In this document: positions 7,247-15,798 of the stretch, piece by piece | Numbering within the stretch: the first letter of the stretch is position 1 | How the letters are laid out: the number at the start of each line of letters is the position of its first letter | Source: JASMHC01 sp042092935 | GTDB lineage: Bacteria; Pseudomonadota; Alphaproteobacteria; Rhodobacterales; Rhodobacteraceae | Direction: 5' to 3' | Length of the DNA: 23,621 bases | Assembly: GCA_042092935.1 (NCBI GenBank) | Contig: JBELFK010000030.1 | Span: 1-23,621, forward strand | Translations under genes and position numbers: made by a program | The notes under the pieces: generated by a model | Seen by the model: only the letters and a program-made list of their open reading frames with translations | Told to the model about the DNA's origin: nothing | The model's database searches: none

Positions 7247-8596
7247 ATGTCTTACAAAACATCAATTTTTGGTGCTGCGATCATCGCGACATCAAGCGTT
7301 TTTGGAAGCGCCGCCTTTGCTGCAAGCAACGGTGACGTTTGCGATACGCCGTCGCAACTCGGCGATCTGGGCAGCTTTGAGGGTGAAGTCATCACCATCG
7401 CAGGCTCGATGGAAGGCCAGGACGAAGCAATGCTGACAAACACAGTGAGCTGCTTTGAAAAGGCGACGGGCGCGGTTGTGAAGTATTCCGGCTCGCGCGA
7501 CTTTGCGGCCCTTATCGTTGCTGACTTGCGCTCAAACAACGCGCCAAACATCGCGATCTTCCCTCAGCCGGGTCTTGCGGGCGATATGGCGAAAGAAGGC
7601 CACCTTGTGCCGCTTGGCCAAGATTCTGCGGACTGGATGGCAGAAAACTACGGCGCGGGTTCGTCATGGGTTGACCTCGGCACCTATGCAGATGCTGACG
7701 GCAATGAAAACTTCTATGGTTTTGCGTTCAAAATGGACCTGAAATCGCTCGTTTGGTATTCGCCCGAGCAGTTCGAAGACAACGGCTATGAAATTCCAAG
7801 CACAATGGAAGAGCTGATTGCCCTGTCTGACCAAATGGTCGCCGACGGCAACACGCCTTGGTGTATCGGTGTGGAATCCGGCAACGCCACGGGTTGGACA
7901 GCGACGGACTGGATGGAAGACCTGATGCTGCGCACAACGTCTCCTGAAAACTATGACCGTTGGGTGTCAAACGATCTGGCTTTCAACAGCCCGGAAGTTT
8001 TGAACGCCATGGAAGTTTACGGCCAATTCTCGCGCAATGACGATTACGTTGCCGGTGGTGCTTCTTCTGTTGCGACAACCTTCTTTGGTGATGCACCAAA
8101 AGGCCTGTTCTCGTCTCCGGCGTCATGCATGATGCACCGTCAGGCATCGTTCATTCCTGCCTTCTTCCCGAAAAAAGGTGAAGAAGTCGCGAACGGCGAA
8201 GCAGACTTCTTCTACTTCCCACCATACGCTGCGGCTGATCTGGGCAACCCGGTTCTAGGTGCAGGTACGCTTTGGACCATGACCAAGGACAGCCCAGCAA
8301 CACGCGCTTTCTTTGAATTCATGAAAGAAGCGTCAGCGCATGAAGCATGGATGCAGCAGGGTACATTCCTGACAGCACACAAAGGTGCGGATCTGTCAGC
8401 CTATGCAACACCAGCGCTTCGCAAGCAGGGTGAAATTCTGTCAAACGCGACGACATTCCGCTTTGACGCTTCGGACCTGATGCCGGGTGCCATTGGTGCA
8501 GGCGCGTTCTGGTCAGAGATGACAGCCTTTGCCAACGGTCAAGACGCCAAGACAACGGGTGACAACATCCAGGCGGCTTGGGACGCAATCAAGTAA
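7247..8596 (+). CDS. aglE: Alpha-glucoside ABC transporter, substrate-binding protein
   Basis: A 449-residue periplasmic solute-binding protein of the family 1 sugar binders, here the AglE type that captures alpha-glucosides such as maltose, trehalose and sucrose. Residues 1-24 are a Sec signal peptide: Lys at 4, a hydrophobic stretch, then cleavage after AAFA. The mature protein starts ASNGDVC and carries several cysteines. The ATG at 7247 follows a strong GGGAGG at 7235-7240; a TTG at 7226 in the same frame would place residues before the signal peptide and is rejected. It is first in the aglEFGAK order known from Sinorhizobium. Two hairpins after its stop probably raise its mRNA level over the downstream genes. 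The family call is firm; sugar specificity is inferred from the operon. Confidence 0.93.
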   Translation: MSYKTSIFGAAIIATSSVFGSAAFAASNGDVCDTPSQLGDLGSFEGEVITIAGSMEGQDEAMLTNTVSCFEKATGAVVKYSGSRDFAALIVADLRSNNAPNIAIFPQPGLAGDMAKEGHLVPLGQDSADWMAENYGAGSSWVDLGTYADADGNENFYGFAFKMDLKSLVWYSPEQFEDNGYEIPSTMEELIALSDQMVADGNTPWCIGVESGNATGWTATDWMEDLMLRTTSPENYDRWVSNDLAFNSPEVLNAMEVYGQFSRNDDYVAGGASSVATTFFGDAPKGLFSSPASCMMHRQASFIPAFFPKKGEEVANGEADFFYFPPYAAADLGNPVLGAGTLWTMTKDSPATRAFFEFMKEASAHEAWMQQGTFLTAHKGADLSAYATPALRKQGEILSNATTFRFDASDLMPGAIGAGAFWSEMTAFANGQDAKTTGDNIQAAWDAIK

Positions 8597-8597
8597 A

Positions 8598-8612
8598 CTT
8601 GGGTTTCCCAAG
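8598..8612 (+). terminator. Small hairpin after aglE
   Basis: CTTGGG-TTT-CCCAAG forms a perfect 6-bp stem with a 3-base loop starting two bases after the aglE stop. It is the first of two stems here and could block 3' exonuclease decay of aglE mRNA. Confidence 0.5.
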
Positions 8613-8618
8613 ACTCTG

Positions 8619-8647
8619 AAGGAGCGCAGAGCAATTTTGCGCTCCTT
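8619..8647 (+). terminator. 10-bp hairpin between aglE and aglF, attenuator or mRNA stabiliser
   Basis: AAGGAGCGCA (8619-8628) pairs perfectly with TGCGCTCCTT (8638-8647) across a 9-base loop. Only TTTC follows, so it would be a leaky terminator or a 3'-end stabiliser rather than a full stop. Hairpins here are typical where a binding protein must outnumber its permease. Confidence 0.7.
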
Positions 8648-8691
8648 TCAAACACTGCCCACCCTCTCTATCCTCTGCCAGGGAAGCCGAT

Positions 8692-9945
8692 ATGCGCTCG
8701 TTGAAGCCGATCATCGCCAGCAATGGCCTCGCAATATTTCTGACAGTTGTTTTATTGCTACCCGTCACCGGGATTTTCGCGTTTCTCGTAACTTCGCCTC
8801 TCGACACCATGATGGCGAACCTTGGAACCTGGTTGCACGAATACTTTGAGTGGTCATTTTCTACCTTCGATACGCAAGAACGTTTTGCGAAAATCGGCTT
8901 TGCCATCCGCTCGATCTTCATCGCGGTTGGAATTTCATTTCTCTATTTCTGGATATCCAACTGGCTGAACATGGGATTGGCACGTGTAACGGCGAAGAAT
9001 TCGTTGGGCCGTCAGTCTTCGATTGTCGAGGCTATCCAACCGTGGATTTTCGTTGGACCTGCGTTGGTTCTACTGCTTCTGTTCCTTCTTATCCCTGCCT
9101 TGTCGACCCTTAGCCTGTCGTTCCAAGAGGCAGACGGCACCCCGACCGTGCGAAACTATGCATTCATCTGGGATCCCGCAGCATTGGGCTATGAACAGTT
9201 CCGCTACGCAATGCGCAACAGCTTGATGTGGCTTATTCTGGTGCCGACGGTTTGTATCTCGCTTGGGTTGCTGATCGCTGTTCTGGCGGATTCCGTGCGT
9301 TGGGGCGTGGTTGCCAAGACGTTCATCTTCGTACCTCTGGCGATCTCTTTCGTTGGGGCCGCCGTGATCTGGCGCAACATTTTCGCAGGTGGCGGTATCC
9401 AGCCACAAGAGGCGATCAACGGGCTGACGCCATCTTACCAGATCGGGTTGATGAAGGCGCTTTTGGGGCACACAGCCGCCTACAACGAGCCGCTCTACAG
9501 CCTGCAATTCTGGGGCAACTTCTTTTTGATGTGGATTTTGGTCTGGGTCCAAACCGGCTTTGCAATGGTGATCTTTTCCGCAGCTCTGCGCGGCGTGCCG
9601 GAAGACACAATCGAGGCCGCGACGATTGACGGTGCCAATCCGTTTCAAATGTTCTTTCGCATCCAACTGCCGCAAATCTATTCCACGGTGCTGGTCGTTT
9701 GGACGACCTTGGTCATTCTGGTCCTGAAGGTGTTCGACATCCCCTACGCCTTATCCGCCAACGACGATGATAAATTGCTGCTGGCAACCATGATGGAGAA
9801 CGCCCGCAACAACTGGTCAGTTGGGGGCGACAACGTTGACAACCTGTTCGCCTCGATCGCCGTGATGCTGATGCTGACGGTTGTGCCAAACATGATCTTC
9901 AACGCGTGGCGCATTCGGCGCGAACAAAAAGAGCTAGGGCATTGA
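8692..9945 (+). CDS. aglF: Alpha-glucoside ABC transporter permease AglF
   Basis: A 417-residue inner-membrane permease of the MalF-type carbohydrate branch (binding-protein-dependent transport family). The ATPase-coupling EAA loop lies at about 302-325, with the core IEAATIDGANPFQMF. Hydrophobic segments are seen near 12-33, 69-92 and 119-142, followed by the MetI-type core. The first two segments and their linker are an N-terminal extension: AglF homologues I recall are about 330 residues. The ATG at 8692 has GGGAAG at 8681-8686. The gene follows aglE after a 95-base gap with two hairpins, and aglG begins 10 bases after its stop. Confidence 0.93.
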   Translation: MRSLKPIIASNGLAIFLTVVLLLPVTGIFAFLVTSPLDTMMANLGTWLHEYFEWSFSTFDTQERFAKIGFAIRSIFIAVGISFLYFWISNWLNMGLARVTAKNSLGRQSSIVEAIQPWIFVGPALVLLLLFLLIPALSTLSLSFQEADGTPTVRNYAFIWDPAALGYEQFRYAMRNSLMWLILVPTVCISLGLLIAVLADSVRWGVVAKTFIFVPLAISFVGAAVIWRNIFAGGGIQPQEAINGLTPSYQIGLMKALLGHTAAYNEPLYSLQFWGNFFLMWILVWVQTGFAMVIFSAALRGVPEDTIEAATIDGANPFQMFFRIQLPQIYSTVLVVWTTLVILVLKVFDIPYALSANDDDKLLLATMMENARNNWSVGGDNVDNLFASIAVMLMLTVVPNMIFNAWRIRREQKELGH

Positions 9946-9955
9946 GGGCTGCAAC

Positions 9956-11182
9956 ATGATGATTTCCCGCACATTACGGCACGTCGTTCTGGCCCTCATT
10001 GTCTTCATCTGGGTTGTCCCCTTTGTGGCCTTGGTCACGACATCAATCCGGTCTGAAACCGCGTCGAAAACCTCGGGGTTCTGGACGGCGTTCACACCAA
10101 CCGAGCTTGGCCATCGTTTTGGCACCCATGACGACGACACCGAAGCCTTCGTGGAGATGAATGGCAACATCTTTGAGCGCCTCAATCAGGGCAAAGACAG
10201 CTATCTGGTGTCCGGAGACATTGTCTCGGTTTTCTTCAAGGGGCGGGTGCCGGACCCTGAAGATCCTGACAAAACGATCCTTTTGCGCCGCCTCGTACCG
10301 GTCGGCGAAGTCATGGACGTGCGCGGGGGAGAGTTTGTTTTCCAAGCCAACGGCGATTTCACATGGACCTTCCCCGAGGAAACTGCGCCCAAGCCCAAGA
10401 ACCTCGATGTGTTTGTCATGCAAGACCCTGTGTTTGGGGCAGATGCTTACATCGAAGTGTTGTTTGACAATAAGAACGTGCCCAACGCGCTGATCTCGTC
10501 GTTCATTGTGACCATTCCGGCGACGATCATACCGATCACGATTGCCGCCTTCGCCGCCTATGCTTTCGCATGGATGCGTTTCCCGGGGCGGGACTGGCTG
10601 TTTGTGATCGTGGTTTCGCTTATGGTGGTGCCGACACAGCTTGCGTTCTTGCCCGTGTTGCAGGGCTTTAGCGGCATCGCGTCTTGGGCGACGCAGTTGA
10701 ATGCGTGGCTGACGGATTGCGAGGCCACCAAGACCTGCCAAGTTGCTTCCAAGTCTTTCGCTAGCCTCTGGATCACCCACACGGCCTTTGGCCTGCCGTT
10801 GGCGATCTACCTGCTGCGCAACTACATCGTTGGATTGCCCAAAGAGCTGCTGGAAAGCGCCCGGATTGACGGCGCCAACCACTTGCAAATCTTCACGCGG
10901 TTGATCGTACCGTTGTCTGTTCCAGCGCTGGCGTCCTTTAGTATCTTCCAGTTCCTGTGGGTTTGGAATGACCTGATCGTGGCGCTTTACATCGGCCCCG
11001 CCGATTCCGCCGATTTGGTTTTCCCAATTCGACTGCAAAAGCAATTGGGCACGTTCAAGGACCAGCTTCACTTGCTCAATGCGTCCGCTGTGATTTCGAT
11101 GATCGTTCCGGTGATCGTGTTCCTGTCGATGCAGAAATACTTCATCCGAGGGTTGCTCGCTGAGTCGGTCAAAGGTGGCTAA
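9956..11182 (+). CDS. aglG: Alpha-glucoside ABC transporter permease AglG
   Basis: A 408-residue permease, the MalG-type partner of AglF. Residues 8-30 form the first membrane segment. Residues about 31-165 are hydrophilic and should form a large periplasmic insertion, a feature of the AglG branch that MalG lacks. The five remaining segments follow, with the EAA loop at about 298-320 (core LESARIDGANHLQIF) contacting AglK. The start has GAGGG at 9944-9948; a second ATG directly follows the first, so the start could be one codon later. The reading frame ends just before the aglA start. Confidence 0.93.
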   Translation: MMISRTLRHVVLALIVFIWVVPFVALVTTSIRSETASKTSGFWTAFTPTELGHRFGTHDDDTEAFVEMNGNIFERLNQGKDSYLVSGDIVSVFFKGRVPDPEDPDKTILLRRLVPVGEVMDVRGGEFVFQANGDFTWTFPEETAPKPKNLDVFVMQDPVFGADAYIEVLFDNKNVPNALISSFIVTIPATIIPITIAAFAAYAFAWMRFPGRDWLFVIVVSLMVVPTQLAFLPVLQGFSGIASWATQLNAWLTDCEATKTCQVASKSFASLWITHTAFGLPLAIYLLRNYIVGLPKELLESARIDGANHLQIFTRLIVPLSVPALASFSIFQFLWVWNDLIVALYIGPADSADLVFPIRLQKQLGTFKDQLHLLNASAVISMIVPVIVFLSMQKYFIRGLLAESVKGG

Positions 11183-11186
11183 AGAT

Positions 11187-12740
11187 ATGTCCAGCCAAAC
11201 TACGTTAATGTGGTGGGAAACTGCCATTATCTACCAGATTTACCCGCGCTCGTTTCAGGATTCGAACGACGACGGGATTGGCGATCTTCCCGGGATTACA
11301 TCACGGCTCGACTACATCGCCGGACTTGGCGTGGATGCGATTTGGATCAGCCCATTCTTTAAGTCGCCGCAAAAGGACTTTGGCTACGATGTTGCGGATT
11401 ACTGCGACATCAATCCCGAATACGGCAGTTTGGCTGACTTTGACGCGTTGATTGAACGCGCGCATGCCCTCGGTCTGAAAGTGATGATCGACATTGTGCC
11501 GGCGCATTGCTCAGATCAACACGCGTGGTTTGAGGAAAGCCGCCAGTCGCGCGACAACCCGAAAGCTGACTGGTTCCATTGGGTTGACCCCAAGCCGGAT
11601 GGATCTGCTCCGACAAATTGGTTGTCGTTCTTTGGCGGTCAGGCCTGGAGCTGGGAGCCGCGGCGTCAGCAGTATTACCTCCACAACTTCTTGGCCAGCC
11701 AGCCAAACCTGAACCATGCCAATCCTGCGGTTCAAGACGCCTTTGCAGACATCGCACGGTTCTGGTTTGATCGCGGCGTCGATGGCTTCCGTCTTGATGC
11801 TGTACACACAATGAACGCCGATGTTGCACCCTATAAGGACAATTTGGCGAATCCAGACTTTGTTCCGGGCGAGATGCCGCAGCAACAGCAGCCGTTCTTT
11901 CGCCAACTGCATGACAGCGCCCAGCTAAACCAGCCGTCCATTCAGGTTTTCAGCGAAAACCTTCGAAGAGTTGCCGACGCTTACGGTGACAAGTTTCTTA
12001 TGGGCGAATTGCATGGCGATGACCCCGTTTTGGCCAGTCAAAACTTTACGGCCCCGGGCAGGCTACATGCGACTTACAATTTCAATCTTCTGGAATGGGG
12101 CGGGCTAAGCGTTGAGGGGCTAACCAAGGCCATTGCCTCGGCCATTGACGCGTTCAACGGGACCGGTCGACTGACGTTTGCATTTTCGAACCATGACGTC
12201 CCCCGGTCTGCAACGCGTCAGCTTGAGGCGCTTGGGCTTGGCCCTGAACACCAGGAAGCCCTTCAACTGCTGTTGTTGAAGCTCGAGGCCTGTTTGATCG
12301 GCTCGACCTGCGTCTATCAGGGCGAAGAATTGGCCTTGGACGATGTTCAGGACATTCCGGTTGATGCGATGCAAGATCCTTGGGGGATTGAATTTGCCCC
12401 GACGTTTTTGGGTCGCGATACCTGCCGTACGCCGATGGTCTGGAGTGCGGGCGCACCCAATGGCGGGTTTTCGAACGCCAACGCCACATGGTTGCCTGTC
12501 TCGCAACAGCATCTTGCGAAAGCGGGACTTGATGCCATGAAGCGTTCAGGCTCGGTCTACAGGGCGTTTTCACAATTTCTAAAATGGCGGAAGCAACAAC
12601 CTGCTATGATGGACGCAAATCTGCTGTCGGATTTGGTCAGGGACGGGCAAGAAATAGCGTTCAAGCGCGTCTCAAGCACCCAGACCCTGCAATGCCGCTT
12701 TAACTTCGAAACACTGACCGCGACTTTTGAGGAACTCTAA
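11187..12740 (+). CDS. aglA: Alpha-glucosidase, GH13 family
   Basis: A 517-residue cytoplasmic glycoside hydrolase of family 13 that cleaves the imported alpha-glucosides to glucose. It starts with the family's WWETAIIYQIYPRSF pattern. The catalytic residues are D204 (nucleophile, in DGFRLDAVH), E274 (acid/base, in MGELHG) and D337 (in SNHD). Conserved region I reads DIVPAH at 102-107, where many GH13 enzymes have Asn before the His; AglA-type enzymes I recall also depart from Asn here. An in-frame GTG at 11175 lies inside aglG, directly after its only nearby purine-rich stretch, so the ATG at 11187, with AAAGG about 11 bases upstream, is the better start. No signal peptide. Confidence 0.95.
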   Translation: MSSQTTLMWWETAIIYQIYPRSFQDSNDDGIGDLPGITSRLDYIAGLGVDAIWISPFFKSPQKDFGYDVADYCDINPEYGSLADFDALIERAHALGLKVMIDIVPAHCSDQHAWFEESRQSRDNPKADWFHWVDPKPDGSAPTNWLSFFGGQAWSWEPRRQQYYLHNFLASQPNLNHANPAVQDAFADIARFWFDRGVDGFRLDAVHTMNADVAPYKDNLANPDFVPGEMPQQQQPFFRQLHDSAQLNQPSIQVFSENLRRVADAYGDKFLMGELHGDDPVLASQNFTAPGRLHATYNFNLLEWGGLSVEGLTKAIASAIDAFNGTGRLTFAFSNHDVPRSATRQLEALGLGPEHQEALQLLLLKLEACLIGSTCVYQGEELALDDVQDIPVDAMQDPWGIEFAPTFLGRDTCRTPMVWSAGAPNGGFSNANATWLPVSQQHLAKAGLDAMKRSGSVYRAFSQFLKWRKQQPAMMDANLLSDLVRDGQEIAFKRVSSTQTLQCRFNFETLTATFEEL

Positions 12741-13799
12741 ATGGCGCAAGTAGCTCTTAAAGACGTCAATAAATTCTTTGGCAAAACGCACGTCATTCGC
12801 GATGTCGATCTTGAGATCGAAAAGGGTGAATTCGTGGTGTTCGTCGGTCCGTCGGGATGCGGGAAGTCAACCTTGCTTCGGTTGATCGCTGGCCTTGAAT
12901 CACTGACCAGTGGCGAAATTGTCATTGCCGATCGGGCGGTTATGGACCTACCGCCGTCAAAGCGCGGCATTGCGATGGTTTTCCAATCCTACGCCCTCTA
13001 TCCGCATATGACGGTTTTTCACAACATGGCGTTTTCGCTCGATTTGCAGGGGTTCTCGAAGGCCGAAATTGAAGAGCGCGTCGGGACAGCCGCAAAGACC
13101 CTACAGATGGAACATCTTCTGGACCGCCGTCCGGCCGCTTTGTCGGGTGGTCAACGCCAAAGGGTCGCCATTGGTCGGGCAATCGTGCGCAACCCCGATG
13201 TGTTTTTGTTTGACGAACCGCTGTCAAATCTTGATGCCGCCCTGCGCCACGAAACCCGCGTCGAGATTGCAAAGTTGCACAATCACCTTGAGGCAACGAC
13301 GATCTATGTCACCCACGATCAGGTTGAGGCCATGACCTTGGCCGACAAGATTGTCGTTCTAAAAGACGGCGAGGTGATGCAGGTAGGATCACCGATGGAT
13401 CTGTTCAATCACCCCGCAAATGAATTCGTGGCCGGGTTCCTCGGGTCGCCAAAGATGAACTTTTTCGACGGTAAACTGAGCGCAAGCTCTGCCGACGCTG
13501 AAATCGCAGGCTTCACAAGTGACGAGTTTAACGCCGAGAAAATCCGCTTTGTCTCGAAGGGGAAGTCTGACGGAGACAACGTCCGCCTCGGAATTCGCCC
13601 GCAGCATCTGATGCTAAATGAAAACGGCGCGCTATCAGGCACCGTGACTTTGGTCGAGCGTCTGGGCACCGAAACGGTCGTTGAGTTGATAAGCAATGGT
13701 CAAACGCCGTTTCGGTTTGCGACGCCTGACAATCTTGACCTGAATGTTGGCGACACAGCGCGGTTTGACTTTGACAACGCGCGCGCGCATTTGTTCTAA
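12741..13799 (+). CDS. aglK: Alpha-glucoside ABC transporter ATP-binding protein
   Basis: A 352-residue ATPase of the MalK/UgpC type that drives the AglEFG importer. Walker A is GPSGCGKST at 36-44, the Q-loop is in VFQSYALYP near 80-88, the ABC signature is LSGGQ at 134-138, Walker B ends in D158-E159, and the switch histidine is H192. Residues from about 240 form the C-terminal OB-fold (TOBE) domain shared by MalK proteins. The ATG directly follows the aglA stop, with GAGGAA before it. It is the last gene of the operon, followed by a T run. Confidence 0.96.
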   Translation: MAQVALKDVNKFFGKTHVIRDVDLEIEKGEFVVFVGPSGCGKSTLLRLIAGLESLTSGEIVIADRAVMDLPPSKRGIAMVFQSYALYPHMTVFHNMAFSLDLQGFSKAEIEERVGTAAKTLQMEHLLDRRPAALSGGQRQRVAIGRAIVRNPDVFLFDEPLSNLDAALRHETRVEIAKLHNHLEATTIYVTHDQVEAMTLADKIVVLKDGEVMQVGSPMDLFNHPANEFVAGFLGSPKMNFFDGKLSASSADAEIAGFTSDEFNAEKIRFVSKGKSDGDNVRLGIRPQHLMLNENGALSGTVTLVERLGTETVVELISNGQTPFRFATPDNLDLNVGDTARFDFDNARAHLF

Positions 13800-13807
13800 G
13801 GTTTTTT
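13774..13807 (+). terminator. Weak terminator-like end of the agl operon
   Basis: A GC-rich alternating stretch flanked by ACAA (13774-13777) and TTGT (13791-13794) can fold imperfectly, with inner GCG/CGC pairs. Six T residues follow at 13802-13807. The stem overlaps the end of aglK and is interrupted, so termination here is only possible. Confidence 0.25.
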
Positions 13808-13914
13808 ATCAATTCGCTTGTGAAATCACGTGCGGTGGCGTGTGTCTGGCGGCTGCCTGATCCGGTCGGTTTGTGGGTTGTCTGCGCAAGCGCGGGCATA
13901 CTAAAATAGTCACG

Positions 13915-14736
13915 ATGACACACGACATTATTCTCTCGCTAACAACAATTCCGTCGCGTGCGCCTTATCTCGGGCAGTTTCTTAACTCGATCCTTGCGCA
14001 AAGCCTGTCGCCTGTCAAAATCGAGTTGAACGTCCCGTGGCATTACAGCATGCGTGATCTCGGCCAAATCGACGTGGATATGATCCCGTCAGATTTTGAT
14101 GTCCATCGATGCGACGACGCAGGCCCCGCGACGAAAATTCTGCCCACGCTCAAGCGGCATGCAGAAACGAACGCGACGATTGTCTATTGCGATGACGACC
14201 GGATCTATCATCCTGATTGGCTGGCGCGTTTGGTCGAAACGGCTGATCGGCACCCAAACTGCGCAATCTCGGATGAGTGTAATTCGTTGGCAGCAATCGG
14301 ACACAAGTTTCGCCATCCCGTCAAAGACTGGCGCTACCGGCTGAAAAGAGCGGCGTCCTTCGGCTTTTACGCCCCCTATATTGCCAATCGCGCGACCGAC
14401 TGGGATGTGGCCGAGGGGTTTGGCGGTGTTTTGGTAAAGCCATCTTTCTTTTCCGCTTCGGTTTTTGATGTTCCCCGCGATGTATGGGCCGTCGATGATA
14501 TTTGGCTTTCCGCCAATCTACTGGCAAATGGCGCCGACATTATTTGGACACAGCGAAAAAACTCAGAAAGATCATGGTCTCTGCGTGTTGATGGACAGAA
14601 CCTTGGGCGCGAAGACGATGCCCTTACAATGGCCACGATTGATGGGTTGGACCGCGTAGCAACGGATTATCGCGCCGTCAAATTCTGTCAGGATCAGTTA
14701 AACGTCTGGCAGAATCGCAGTCTGGATCCGGTGTAA
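13915..14736 (+). CDS. Putative glycosyltransferase, GT-A-like
   Basis: A 273-residue protein with no signal peptide or membrane segment. The N terminus IILSLTTIPSRAPYLGQFL has the beta strand and conserved Arg of a family of bacterial polysaccharide glycosyltransferases. YCDDDRIYHPDW near 91-102 holds D93-D95, a likely metal/nucleotide-sugar DXD site. VDDIWLS near 195 resembles the second acidic motif of such enzymes. The frame is open from 13873, but the ATG at 13915 begins the conserved strand; no good ribosome site is seen. It sits 3' of the agl operon and converges on gme with a 5-base gap. Donor and acceptor are unknown. Confidence 0.75.
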   Translation: MTHDIILSLTTIPSRAPYLGQFLNSILAQSLSPVKIELNVPWHYSMRDLGQIDVDMIPSDFDVHRCDDAGPATKILPTLKRHAETNATIVYCDDDRIYHPDWLARLVETADRHPNCAISDECNSLAAIGHKFRHPVKDWRYRLKRAASFGFYAPYIANRATDWDVAEGFGGVLVKPSFFSASVFDVPRDVWAVDDIWLSANLLANGADIIWTQRKNSERSWSLRVDGQNLGREDDALTMATIDGLDRVATDYRAVKFCQDQLNVWQNRSLDPV

Positions 14737-14741
14737 GAGGC

Positions 14742-15704
14742 TCAGCCGCGTCTCACTTGTTCAGCGATCCACCTGTAAGTTACATCTAGCCCGTTTGCCA
14801 AAGGTGCCGAAGGTGCCCAGTTCAGCTTTTCACGGATCAAACGATTGTCTGAATTGCGACCACGAACCCCATGTGGCCCCGGAACATACTTTAGGCTGAG
14901 ATCTTTTTTCGCGAGGGTTATGACGATCTCTGCAAGTCCACTCAGCGAGACCATTTCATCGGACCCGATGTTGACAGGCGCGTCGAAATCTGACCGCATC
15001 AAGCGCAGGGTTCCTTCGATACATTCATCGATAAAAAGAAACGACCGGGTCTGCTTACCGTCTCCCCAGATTTCGATTTCGCCACCATCGCGCGTTTCCG
15101 CTACCTTTCGGCAAATGGCAGCAGGGGCCTTCTCCTTGCCACCCGTCCAAGTGCCTTGCGGACCAAATATGTTGTGGTATCGCGCGATCCGTGTCGTCAT
15201 GCCGTAGTTTCGATTGTAGGCCATATACAACCGCTCGCTGAAAAGTTTCTCCCAACCATAGTCGCTGTCCGGATTGGCCGGATAAGCAGAGGATTCAGCG
15301 CAATTCGGGTTCGCGGGATCCAATTGGTTTTCTTCGGGGTAAATGCAGGCTGACGACGCAAAAAAAACCCGACCGATATTGCCCCGACGGCAATGTTCAA
15401 CGGTGTTGAGGTTTATTTGCGCTGAATTGTAAACGATCGCAGCATCGTTCTCGCCTGTGAAGATGTATCCAGCGCCGCCCATATCGGCGGCGAGTTGATA
15501 GACTTCATCAAAGGGTCGATCTATTGCGGTTTGCACAACTGCAACATCGCGCAAGTCTCCGATTTGAAAATCATCGGCGGGCGTAGCGTCAAACTCTGGC
15601 AGGTGCAAATCGACACCCCGCACCCAGAAACCTTCGGCCTTTAAGCGTTTGACCAGATGGCTTCCGATAAAGCCCCCGGCTCCGAATACCAAAGCAGATT
15701 TCAT
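14742..15704 (-). CDS. GDP-mannose 3,5-epimerase-like enzyme
   Basis: A 320-residue extended short-chain dehydrogenase of the NAD-sugar epimerase type, close in pattern to plant GDP-mannose 3,5-epimerase (GME), which makes GDP-L-galactose and GDP-L-gulose. GAGGFIG at 8-14 binds NAD. SSACIYPE places C120; Y149 and K153 form YxxxK; K192 lies in EKAPAA. In Arabidopsis GME the equivalents are C145, Y174, K178 and K217, a constant offset of 25. NIFGPQGTW, KQTRSF.FIDEC, NIGSDEMVS and GVRGRNSDN also match plant GME. The ATG at 15704 has GAGAGAA upstream; the open frame to 15779 crosses the palindromic intergenic region and is not the start. It probably supplies L-galactose or L-gulose for the neighbouring transferases. 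Confidence 0.9.
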   Translation of the reverse strand: MKSALVFGAGGFIGSHLVKRLKAEGFWVRGVDLHLPEFDATPADDFQIGDLRDVAVVQTAIDRPFDEVYQLAADMGGAGYIFTGENDAAIVYNSAQINLNTVEHCRRGNIGRVFFASSACIYPEENQLDPANPNCAESSAYPANPDSDYGWEKLFSERLYMAYNRNYGMTTRIARYHNIFGPQGTWTGGKEKAPAAICRKVAETRDGGEIEIWGDGKQTRSFLFIDECIEGTLRLMRSDFDAPVNIGSDEMVSLSGLAEIVITLAKKDLSLKYVPGPHGVRGRNSDNRLIREKLNWAPSAPLANGLDVTYRWIAEQVRRG

Positions 15705-15750
15705 GAAATTCTCTCGCAGGTCCATTAGGTCTTGTTCAACGTAGGGCGCT

Positions 15751-15762
15751 AACCCTAGGGTT
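15751..15762. promoter_or_regulatory. 12-bp perfect palindrome between gme and the GT75-like gene
   Basis: AACCCTAGGGTT is perfectly symmetric and extends one more matched pair after a mismatch. It lies centrally in the 94-bp divergent gap. A second inverted repeat, GTTGG-N6-CCAAC (15760-15775), overlaps its right edge. It suits an operator shared by the two divergent genes. Confidence 0.5.
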
Positions 15763-15798
15763 GGGAAACACCAACACAATCCTCAGCTCGGTATCAAG

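Noticed and set aside
9070..9675. 201-residue minus-strand open frame
   Set aside because: It is antisense to aglF and rich in Arg, Gln and His without any motif.
10043..11227. 394-residue open frame on the minus strand across aglG
   Set aside because: It lies antisense to a clear permease gene; its composition is rich in Arg, His, Gln and Asp with no recognisable domain, as expected of a shadow frame.
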